NCBI GenBank assembly: GCA_016710385.1
Contig: JADJVX010000001.1
Span: forward strand, 1 to 27,808
Length of the DNA: 27,808 nucleotides
Reading direction: 5' to 3'
Source of the DNA: Actinomycetales bacterium
GTDB taxonomy: Bacteria; Actinomycetota; Actinomycetes; Actinomycetales; Dermatophilaceae
Positions 15,272-22,638 of this stretch are shown here, in pieces. The notes below the pieces were generated by a model. The model worked only from the letters and a program-made list of their open reading frames with translations. It made no database searches and was not told the DNA's origin. The translations under genes were made by a program, and so were the position numbers. Position 1 is the first letter of the stretch. Every line of letters begins with the position of its first letter.

Positions 15272-16595
15272 CGGCGCCATCCTCTTCGGGTGCGGGTGCG
15301 GGTGCGGGTGCGGGTGCGGGTGCGGGTGCGGGAACAGGGACAACAGCAGTCGGTATGCCGTCCGGGCCAGGCACGCGGGCCAGGGCGGCGGTGATGTTGT
15401 CCATCCCACCACAGCCGTTGGCGAAGTCGACCAAGGCTTGCGCGACCGCGACCGGCGACGCCTGACTCGGCGAGCCGGCGGGGCTGAGCGCAGCAACCGT
15501 GCGCCCCACGAGGTCGCGCAGGTCGTGGGCGTCGGAGCAGTAGTTCCACAGCCCATCGCTGCACACCAGCAGCCACCCGGGTTCGACGAGCTGGGCCTGG
15601 TCGATGTGGGGGGTGAGGTCAGGCGGTGAGTCGACGCCGAGCCACCGGGTGATCGCGTGCGCCTGCGGCCCGGTCTCGGCCTGCTTACGCGGGATGCCGT
15701 CGCGGATCTGCTCGGCGGCGAACGAGTCATCGGTCGACAGCTGTCGCGGCTCGGAGCCGGGGGCATCGGGCAACCAATAGGCGCGGCTGTCACCGACATT
15801 GCCGACGACAGCCAACCCGTCGTGGATGAGCGCCGCGACGAAGGTGCACGACGGTGGGGTCTCGGTCGCGCCTGGACCCGTGGCGGGGGTGGTCTCGACC
15901 ACCGCCCGGCGAGCCGCGGTCACGGCATCGCCGAAGCGGCGACTCACGGCCGCGAGCATCGCTTCGCGCAGCCCCATGGCCTGCGGGATGGGGGCGGCGA
16001 GAACCTCCCGGGCGGCGCGGGCTGCGGCCAGGCTGGCGATGTGGGAGTCGGTCGTGTTGGACACCCCGTCGCACACGACGATCACCGCGTGAGAGAGGGT
16101 CGGCTCCTGCGCCAGCAGCGCCATCCCGTCCTCGTTGCGGGTATGCCGTTTGCCGATGTCGCACACCCCGGCCACCCACGCAGCGGGGGTCTCGGAGAAG
16201 TGGTCACGAGGATTGGGTTCCTTGCCGCCGCACTGGTCGCAGTAGCCGTCGAGGTAGGACCCCTCGCCGCATTGCGCGCACCGCACCCCCTCGGGGGCTG
16301 CGACAGACACGGCGACGGCACCACCGGCGACCGGACCGGTCCAGCCCACGTCCAGTGGAGACTCTTCCCCAGCGGCAGCGGTCTCCAATCGCACTGGTGC
16401 GTGCCGAGATTGGGTCTCGCCCAGCGCGACCGGCGGAGAAACAGGACCGCCGGCAGCAGGCGCCGCCGTCGCAGAGGGTGCAGCCGCGGAAGCTGTCGTC
16501 CCGAAGTCGAGCCCGCACGCCTCGCAGAAGGCCGCGTCCTCGGCGCGTTCGGCGCCACAGGCCGGACAGAGCAGCCGGGCGGCCGGGGCGCTCAC
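15252..16595 (-). CDS. PP2C-family Ser/Thr phosphatase with two zinc ribbons
   Basis: 447 residues from GTG 16595, which overlaps the PknG stop (GTGA). Zinc ribbon 1 uses Cys10, 13, 24 and 27; zinc ribbon 2 uses Cys106, 109, 119 and 122 (YLDGYCDQCGG) and resembles the ribbons at the N-terminus of PknG. The PPM/PP2C catalytic domain runs from about 140 to 425: RNEDG (153-157), the metal-binding Asp176 in VVCDGVSN, GNVGDSRAYW, CSDGLWNY and GGMDNITAAL. All metal ligands appear intact. The C-terminus is a Pro-Ala repeat encoded by a hexanucleotide tandem repeat. It most likely reverses PknG phosphorylation. The longer frame to 17468 lies over PknG and is not used. Confidence 0.92.
   Translation of the reverse strand: MSAPAARLLCPACGAERAEDAAFCEACGLDFGTTASAAAPSATAAPAAGGPVSPPVALGETQSRHAPVRLETAAAGEESPLDVGWTGPVAGGAVAVSVAAPEGVRCAQCGEGSYLDGYCDQCGGKEPNPRDHFSETPAAWVAGVCDIGKRHTRNEDGMALLAQEPTLSHAVIVVCDGVSNTTDSHIASLAAARAAREVLAAPIPQAMGLREAMLAAVSRRFGDAVTAARRAVVETTPATGPGATETPPSCTFVAALIHDGLAVVGNVGDSRAYWLPDAPGSEPRQLSTDDSFAAEQIRDGIPRKQAETGPQAHAITRWLGVDSPPDLTPHIDQAQLVEPGWLLVCSDGLWNYCSDAHDLRDLVGRTVAALSPAGSPSQASPVAVAQALVDFANGCGGMDNITAALARVPGPDGIPTAVVPVPAPAPAPAPAPAPAPEEDGADGNLPH
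15288..15332. repeat. GGGTGC hexanucleotide tandem repeat
   Basis: About 7.5 perfect copies of a 6-bp unit. On the minus strand it encodes the alternating Pro-Ala tail of the phosphatase. It also lies just upstream of the ribosome site and start codon of the VWA gene. Copy-number change would alter the tail by two residues per unit without a frameshift. Confidence 0.85.
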
Positions 16596-19048
16596 CACGT
16601 CGTCCACGGGCGCACCTCGTTGGCCTTGTCGACCAGCGCGACCCGCGCCTGCTGGTCGGGGGTGAGGCTGGCCAAGCGACGATAGGCCGCCTCCAACCCC
16701 TGGCGGATGCCCGGCTCGGTGGCGACCACGCCGCCGGGCAACTGGCTCACCGCGGGCTTGGCACCCTGCGGCGAGCGGATCCAGGCCAACGCATTGGTGA
16801 GGACGTCGACCTCCAGCTCGGCCTTCGCGATGGGCTCCACGGTGACCCCGTCGAGACTGCGCAGTGCCTCGGAGAGGTCGTCGATGCCACTGCCGTGGGT
16901 GGCCAACAGCCGAGCCCGCTTCTCGCGCGCCAGCGGGTAGGCCCGCGACGTGACCGGAACGAGGTCGAGAGCCTCTACTGCTGCGCGAACGTCGTTGCGG
17001 TTCAGTCGGATTCGTGCCATCCCGAACGCACCGACCGGCGTGTATGCCGCGTCGGTACGGGCACACACGGCATACAGGCTCTCGGCGACATCGGGCTCGC
17101 CGCTGACCTCGCACGCGTAGGCGAGCGCGAGCTTGGGGGCGAGTTCGCCTGGGACTTGGCCGTAGACCGCATTGAAGGCGCTCTGCGCGCTTGCTGCGTC
17201 GCGCTGCTGCAGGGCCCGCAGGCCTTGCATCCACACCGCGCGCCACTCCCAGGGGTCGTCGCGGAGCATCTCGCCGGTCGCCATGTCGACCACACCGATG
17301 TCGCCGCGGTCGAGACCGACGCGAGCGAGTTCGAGGCGCACGTCCGGAGTCGGCGGGTCTGCCGCGCGCAGCGCGTCGGCGCGCTCGTGCGGCCGCATCG
17401 CGCGGACCTCGCGGATGAGCGCGGCCTGCCGGTCGTGTGGGTCGGGCCGCAGTGCGGGCAGTGACCACCAGTCGAGCTGGTCGCTGGCGATGGCGGGCTC
17501 CTCGAAGAGCACCGACACTGCCGAGGTGGACGCGCGGGTGGCCCCGGAGTCCTGAGCAGCGACCTCGCGGAGCACGCCGATGAGCTGGACGCGCAGTTCG
17601 TCGGCCGAAGCGAAGCGGTCATCCGGTGAGGTCGCGGTGGCCTTGAGCAGCAGCCGATAGAACGCGTCGTAGTGCTGGAACACCGGCGTCTGATCGACCG
17701 GCGGCAGCGAGTCGACATAGGTCGTCTGATAGCCCTTGAACTCGGTCGTCAAGACGACCAGGGTGCGCCCGATGGTGTAGATGTCCGAGGCCACTGAGAC
17801 GCCCTCGACCGCCACCTCGGGCGCCTGGTAACCGACCGTGCCGAAGATCGCCGAGTCGTCGTCATCGGCCCGGCGCACCCCGCCGAGGTCGATGAGCTTG
17901 ATGTCATCGCCGATCTGGATGAGGTTGTCGGGTTTGAAGTCGCAGTAGATCAGCCCGAGGTCGTGCAGGTACTGGAAGGCCGGCAGGATCTCGATGATGT
18001 AGGCCAACGCCTGGTCGACCGGCAGCGGGTCGTAGCGCCCGCTCTTGCGCATCCGCTGCTTGAGCAGGGCCTTGAGCGAGGTACCGCCCACATACTCCAT
18101 GACGATGTAGCCGGCACCCTCGAAGGTGACGAAGTTGTAGATCTCGACGATCTGCGGGTGCTCGACCTGGGCCAGGAAGCGCTGCTCGGCGATGGCCGCC
18201 GCGAGCGCGTCGGGGTCGCCGGAGTTGAGCAGGCCCTTGAGCACGACCCAACGGCCGGAGACATTGCGGTCCTTGGCCAGGTAGATCCACCCGAGGCCGC
18301 CGTGCGCGAGGCACCCGGCCACTTCATACTGTCCGGCGACCAGGTCACCCGGCTTGAGCTTGGGGTCGAAGGAGAACGCCTGGCGGCACTTGGGGCAGAA
18401 GCCTGTCGTGCGGCCGGGCTTGTCGCCGGTGCTGCGCCCGACCTTGGTGCCACAGGCCGAGCAGAACCGTTTGTCCTCGGGCACAACTGGGTCGGTCATC
18501 AGGGCTGCGGAGGCGTCGATCGCCGGCAGCGGCGGCACGGTCGTGATCCCGGCGCCCAGGCGAGCCGCGCGCATCCGTTGCGAGGACGAGGAGAGCCGGC
18601 GGGTGATCTTCGAGCCGGACTGCCGCGCTCGGGCCGAGCCGATGACGGTGGCCGACAGGCGGTTGCTCGCTGCGGTGCGGCTGGAGGCGATCGGGCTGCT
18701 CACCGGCGATTCGGTGCCGGGGGGAGGTGCGTCGGCGGAGCTGCCGCAGACATCGCAGTAGCCGTCGAGGATGGTGCCCGAGCACCCCGGCTGAGCGCAG
18801 GGTGAGCCGTCGGGCAGGGCCGCCGGATCGGTGTGACCGGCGGCGGCTGGGGCGGGGCTGGCACCGGTAGCCGGCGCGGGCGTGGCAGCGGGAGGGGGCG
18901 GCGAGGCTGGCGCGGGCGCCGCAGCCCCTCCTGCTGGCGCGGTCGATGCGGCTTGGGGGGCGGCTGCGGGAGTCCCGCACACGTCGCAGTAGCCGTCCAG
19001 GATCGTCCCGGTGCAGCCGGGTTCCTGACAGGTCGCAGGTGTGGTCAT
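16592..19048 (-). CDS. pknG: PknG-type serine/threonine protein kinase with extra N-terminal zinc ribbons
   Basis: 818 residues, soluble. Two N-terminal zinc ribbons (Cys7/12/21/24 and Cys84/89/98/101, each with TILDGYCDVCG) precede the canonical PknG layout. This comprises a linker with MTDPVVPEDKRFC, a rubredoxin-like domain with Cys196/199/218/221, a kinase with the unusual loop GCLAHGGLGWIYLA, Lys271 (VVLKG), catalytic Asp370 in YCDFKPDN and the DLG variant (KLIDLGGV) seen in mycobacterial PknG, then a helical TPR domain (about 560-800). Mycobacterial PknG phosphorylates the FHA protein GarA to control glutamate metabolism downstream of GlnH and GlnX, both encoded in this operon. The two extra ribbons are absent from the mycobacterial protein as I recall it. 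Overlaps are 4 nt on both sides. Confidence 0.95.
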   Translation of the reverse strand: MTTPATCQEPGCTGTILDGYCDVCGTPAAAPQAASTAPAGGAAAPAPASPPPPAATPAPATGASPAPAAAGHTDPAALPDGSPCAQPGCSGTILDGYCDVCGSSADAPPPGTESPVSSPIASSRTAASNRLSATVIGSARARQSGSKITRRLSSSSQRMRAARLGAGITTVPPLPAIDASAALMTDPVVPEDKRFCSACGTKVGRSTGDKPGRTTGFCPKCRQAFSFDPKLKPGDLVAGQYEVAGCLAHGGLGWIYLAKDRNVSGRWVVLKGLLNSGDPDALAAAIAEQRFLAQVEHPQIVEIYNFVTFEGAGYIVMEYVGGTSLKALLKQRMRKSGRYDPLPVDQALAYIIEILPAFQYLHDLGLIYCDFKPDNLIQIGDDIKLIDLGGVRRADDDDSAIFGTVGYQAPEVAVEGVSVASDIYTIGRTLVVLTTEFKGYQTTYVDSLPPVDQTPVFQHYDAFYRLLLKATATSPDDRFASADELRVQLIGVLREVAAQDSGATRASTSAVSVLFEEPAIASDQLDWWSLPALRPDPHDRQAALIREVRAMRPHERADALRAADPPTPDVRLELARVGLDRGDIGVVDMATGEMLRDDPWEWRAVWMQGLRALQQRDAASAQSAFNAVYGQVPGELAPKLALAYACEVSGEPDVAESLYAVCARTDAAYTPVGAFGMARIRLNRNDVRAAVEALDLVPVTSRAYPLAREKRARLLATHGSGIDDLSEALRSLDGVTVEPIAKAELEVDVLTNALAWIRSPQGAKPAVSQLPGGVVATEPGIRQGLEAAYRRLASLTPDQQARVALVDKANEVRPWTTW

Positions 19049-20277
19049 CGGCGGCTTCCTGAGGTGGGGAGGGCACGGTCGAGAGCTTGGTATGCCGTGA
19101 GCAGCGCCTTCGCGCGCGGCACATCGGTGGGCGTCGCGGCGAGGACGGCATCCAGGCGGCCCCGCAGATGATCGAGGTCGGGGTCGGTCCGCCCGGCTGC
19201 GCGGGCCTGAGCGGCGAGGGCGCCGGCCAGGCCGATGATCTCCTCGCGGGCCGCCAAGGCGTCGCCGTATGCCGTCTGCACCCGGGTCAGCGCGCGGGAG
19301 ACGGCGTCCAGCTTGACCAGGTAGGCATCCACTGCAGCCGGGTCGGTGGGCACGTCGCCGAGCGCCCGCACATCGGGCACACCGAACCGTGGTGCCGGCG
19401 TCACCAATGCGACGACCCGGGTCACGAGGTCACCGACGGCCGCGCCGCGGGCCAGCAGCTCCTCACGTTGGCGTTCGGCCCGCTCGGCGTCGCGCGCGTC
19501 GGTCAGCCGCTCGCCCGCCCCGACGATGAGGTCACGTTCGGTGCCGGCCGCGTCGTGCTCGAGAGGGGCGAGCAGCCCGCCGACCTCCGCCCCGCGCTTG
19601 GCGCGGTCCGTGACATCGAGCAGGCGCTGCTCCAGTCGGGTGAGCAGTCGCCGGCCCGCTTCGCGATCGGTTCCGGCCGGCACCAGGGCGACCTGGTCGC
19701 GGATCCGCTCGACCGTGGCCCGCACGTCCTTGAGCCGCGTGCCGACCTCGGCCCCGGACGGCTCCAACGACAGCCGCGCGCGCAACGACGAAGTGAGCGC
19801 GTCTGAGAGGCGGCAGGCTTCGGGTAGCGACAAGGCCAGCGCTCCCGAGGTCGAGGGTGCCACGCGGGCAGCCGGGGAGTCGGGCGCAACGTCGAGGCGG
19901 CCCCAGACAAGGGTCGAGAGCCGGGCGGCTTCGGTCGGTCCGACCCGGCCCGAGTCGAAGGTCACCGACAGCAGGTCGTAGCGGTCGGCGATCGCTTTCC
20001 ACAAGGCCATCGACATCGTCAGGTCACGACTGAACGCATCCGCCTCGCTGGACGCCAACGCCGCCGAGTCGAGGGCGTCGAGTTCGGCCTTGCGTTTGTC
20101 GCGCCACACCCCGAGGTCGCGCAGGTAGGCGAACGCCTCCTGCCCGGACAACGGCATACCAAGCCGCCCGGGTGCCTCAGGCGCGACGGTGCCCGACGGC
20201 ACCCCCCGCGACCCCCCGGACGGCGCGTTCCCGCCGACCCCGGGTGGGGGCACCGGGTCATCCAGCGACAGGCTCAT
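19045..20277 (-). CDS. Conserved-looking helical protein of unknown function, between glnH and pknG
   Basis: 410 residues, no recognised domain, no signal peptide or membrane segment. After a Pro/Gly-rich N-terminal 40 residues the protein is Ala/Leu/Arg/Asp-rich and looks almost wholly alpha-helical, with heptad-like stretches such as RLLTRLEQRLLDVTDRAKRG and AERAERQREELLARG that suggest coiled coils. It lies between the binding protein (4-nt gap) and PknG (4-nt ATGA overlap), so its amount is tied to both. A structural adaptor linking the membrane sensor to PknG is a reasonable guess from position only. The 5' end is set by ATG 20277 right after the glnH stop. Confidence 0.82.
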   Translation of the reverse strand: MSLSLDDPVPPPGVGGNAPSGGSRGVPSGTVAPEAPGRLGMPLSGQEAFAYLRDLGVWRDKRKAELDALDSAALASSEADAFSRDLTMSMALWKAIADRYDLLSVTFDSGRVGPTEAARLSTLVWGRLDVAPDSPAARVAPSTSGALALSLPEACRLSDALTSSLRARLSLEPSGAEVGTRLKDVRATVERIRDQVALVPAGTDREAGRRLLTRLEQRLLDVTDRAKRGAEVGGLLAPLEHDAAGTERDLIVGAGERLTDARDAERAERQREELLARGAAVGDLVTRVVALVTPAPRFGVPDVRALGDVPTDPAAVDAYLVKLDAVSRALTRVQTAYGDALAAREEIIGLAGALAAQARAAGRTDPDLDHLRGRLDAVLAATPTDVPRAKALLTAYQALDRALPTSGSRR

Positions 20278-20281
20278 CGGT

Positions 20282-21247
20282 TCACCGCCCGTAGACCGCC
20301 ACGGGCGGGGCGGGAGCCGGCCCGAGCGGGCCGGCCAGCCAGGTGTCGTAGATCGCCTTCCATCGGCCGGTGCTGCGCAGTTGCTCCAGGACCGTGTTGG
20401 CGTACTTCACGAAGGTGACGTCGTCCTTGTTGAACCCCAACCCGTAGGGCTCGGCGGTGATCGGGTCGGACTTGGGCACCACGGCATACGGGTCCTGCGC
20501 GGCCAGCCCGGCCAGGACCGTGTCGTCGCCGGTGATGGCCGCGACCTGTCCCTGCTGGAAGAGCACGAGGCACCCGGTGTGAGTGTCCGAGCCGACGGCC
20601 TTGATGTCGGGGTACTTCGCCAAGGCGGCCATGCTCGATGTGCCCAAGGGCGCGCAGACCGCCTGACCGCCTAGGTCTTCGAGCTTGGCGGCCGTCGAGC
20701 CCTTGCGCACGAGCACTTTCTGGCCGGAGTGGTAGTACTCGCTGGAGAAGGCGATCTGTTGCCAGCGCGCACAGGTCATCGTCATATTGCGGGCCACGAC
20801 ATCGACGGTGCGCTCCTGCAAGGCCGGGATGCGCTGGGCCGCGGTGATGACGGTGAACTTCACCTTGTTCGGGTCTCCGAAGATCGCCCGTGCAAGCTCG
20901 CGGACGATGTCGATGTCGAAGCCCTCGATGGCGTTGGTCAGCGGGTTGCGCGATCCGAGCAGCAGGCTGTCGCTGGACACCCCGGCGATGAGATAGCCGC
21001 GCTGGACGATCTCGGCGAGGCGCCCGCCGAGTGTGCCCGCCTGGGGCAGCGACGCCAGCGGGGAGTACGAGGTCGTCGCGTTGTCGCACGTGGCGGGAGG
21101 CGCGGCGGACGTCGGTGCCGCGGAGGTGGTGGCTGCCGCGCTCGCGGCCGGGGTGGGCAGCGGGGTCGGAGCGTATGCCGTGGAGCAGGCGGTCAGCACG
21201 CCCACGAGGGCGAGGGCTGCTGGCCATCCGGCGCGGAACCTGGTCAC
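20282..21247 (-). CDS. glnH: GlnH-like amino-acid-binding lipoprotein
   Basis: 321 residues from GTG 21247, which overlaps the GlnX stop (GTGA). The N-terminus is a lipoprotein signal: basic TRFR, a hydrophobic core and the lipobox LTAC with lipidated Cys21. A Thr/Ala/Pro linker follows, then a family-3 solute-binding domain (GTLGGRLAEIVQRGYLIAGV, GFDIDIVRELARAIFG, FTVITAAQRIPALQERTVDVVARNM in segments). GlnH of mycobacteria binds Asp, Glu and Asn and signals through GlnX to PknG rather than feeding a permease. No ABC permease or ATPase gene is present here, supporting a sensory role. Ligand identity is inferred. The start at 21481 would lie inside glnX and lacks a signal. Confidence 0.92.
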   Translation of the reverse strand: MTRFRAGWPAALALVGVLTACSTAYAPTPLPTPAASAAATTSAAPTSAAPPATCDNATTSYSPLASLPQAGTLGGRLAEIVQRGYLIAGVSSDSLLLGSRNPLTNAIEGFDIDIVRELARAIFGDPNKVKFTVITAAQRIPALQERTVDVVARNMTMTCARWQQIAFSSEYYHSGQKVLVRKGSTAAKLEDLGGQAVCAPLGTSSMAALAKYPDIKAVGSDTHTGCLVLFQQGQVAAITGDDTVLAGLAAQDPYAVVPKSDPITAEPYGLGFNKDDVTFVKYANTVLEQLRSTGRWKAIYDTWLAGPLGPAPAPPVAVYGR

Positions 21248-22638
21248 TCGTACTCCTTGGTCCGGGCCGCGAAACCTCGTCGGGTCGCCGCGGCGGCTCC
21301 CAGTCCGAGCAGGGCTGTGGCGAGCGCGGCGATGGCGAGTTGGCCCTGCGGCGCGTTGATCTCCCGCTGCAACGATTGGTCGAACTGCCGCAGTGCCGCC
21401 GCAGACGCCTTGTCGAAGGCCGAGAAGGTGACGGTGGGACCTCCGGCGGCACCGGTGACCGCGGCAACTGCGCCGTCCCAATCGCCCTTGTCGTCGAGAC
21501 TGCGTGCCAGCTTGTGTGCCTCGACGTAGGCCGCCCAGGGATCCGTGACGTCCTTGAGCGTCCCCGATCCGGCCGGCCAGGTCAGCCGACCGAGCCGCTC
21601 GAAGTCGGCCGAGATTTGGGTCTGCCGGAGCTTGACCTGGGCTTCATATGGAGCAGCCTGGCCGCGGGCAATGAGGCCGAGGCTCTCGTTGGCCCGGGCG
21701 TCATAGGCCGCCGAGCGGATGGCCGTGAGGCTGAGGGTCCCTTGGACACGGTTGTCGCGGGCCTGTTGGGCCGTCGATGCCGCGGAGACTGCGAACCCGG
21801 TCGCGGTGACCAGCGCAGCGACGACCGCAGCGGCTGCGACTACCAATCCCGCGTTGAGCCGACGGCGGGTGCGACCGGCGAGCCAGACGCTCGCCCAGGC
21901 CAGCGCCCCGAGCGCCAGCAGCCCGGTGACGAGGAGTGGCCAGGACGACCCGGCACCATCGATCTCACCGTCGACCCGGTCGCGGTTGGCCGTGATGAGG
22001 TTGTCGAGAATGGGCAGGGCCTGCCCGCGCAGGGTCGTGCTGGCGACCTTGAGGTACTGAGCCCCGACCGGCAGGCCCTCGCGGTTGTAGGCCCGGGCGG
22101 ATTCGATGCCGGCGGCGTAATCCGTGACCAGGCCGTTGAGCGCTGCCAGCGCGGTGGCATCGGCCGGCTGCGCCGCGGCCGCCGCGGCGATCGCCTCGCT
22201 CACCCGACCCATCGCGGCTTCGTAGTCGGCGCGCTGCGCGGCGTTCTCCAAGCCGCCGACGAGGAAAGCGTTCGTGGCGTTGGCATCGGCCCGCAGCAGG
22301 TCGGCGTAGATCGACTGGACGGTGACGACCTGCGTGACATTGGTGCCGGCGCGGCCCAGCGCCGTGCGGTTGTCGATCAGGGTCACACCACCGACGACCG
22401 CGAAGACCGTGCACACCGTTGCTACGAGCAGCGAGATCCGCCGCAGCAGGGTCGGGGTGTCGGCGCCGCTGCGCGCAGCGGCGCCGGGAGTCGGTGCCGG
22501 CACCGGCATACCGGTGGGCCGGGCCTGGCCGGGTGCGGGCGCGCCGCCGGGCGCTGCCGGGGCTGGGGCCCCGTATGCCGTGCTGCCGGCGGCCCGCGGA
22601 GGGGGCGCGGGAGCGGCGGCAGCTGCGGGCTGACTCAT
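21244..22638 (-). CDS. glnX: GlnX-like membrane sensor protein
   Basis: 464 residues. A Pro/Ala-rich cytoplasmic N-terminus (1-60) is followed by membrane helices at about 66-88, 233-254, 262-284 and 432-451, leaving two extracytoplasmic helical domains (about 89-232 and 285-431) and a short charged C-terminal tail. This matches GlnX, the partner of GlnH in mycobacteria and corynebacteria, whose periplasmic helical bundles resemble those of chemoreceptors. It would pass ligand binding by the GlnH lipoprotein across the membrane to PknG. No HAMP or output domain is visible. The gene overlaps the AAA+ gene and glnH by 4 nt each. Confidence 0.88.
   Translation of the reverse strand: MSQPAAAAAPAPPPRAAGSTAYGAPAPAAPGGAPAPGQARPTGMPVPAPTPGAAARSGADTPTLLRRISLLVATVCTVFAVVGGVTLIDNRTALGRAGTNVTQVVTVQSIYADLLRADANATNAFLVGGLENAAQRADYEAAMGRVSEAIAAAAAAQPADATALAALNGLVTDYAAGIESARAYNREGLPVGAQYLKVASTTLRGQALPILDNLITANRDRVDGEIDGAGSSWPLLVTGLLALGALAWASVWLAGRTRRRLNAGLVVAAAAVVAALVTATGFAVSAASTAQQARDNRVQGTLSLTAIRSAAYDARANESLGLIARGQAAPYEAQVKLRQTQISADFERLGRLTWPAGSGTLKDVTDPWAAYVEAHKLARSLDDKGDWDGAVAAVTGAAGGPTVTFSAFDKASAAALRQFDQSLQREINAPQGQLAIAALATALLGLGAAAATRRGFAARTKEYE

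Noticed and set aside
15289..15332. Short regular repeats that might be a CRISPR-like array
   Set aside because: The unit is 6 bp without spacers and encodes a Pro-Ala tail, so it is a microsatellite.
13080..19048. Calling kinase-PP2C-VWA a TerY-P tellurium-resistance triad
   Set aside because: Composition is similar, but no TerD-family or other ter gene is present and the kinase is clearly PknG; kept only as a comparison.
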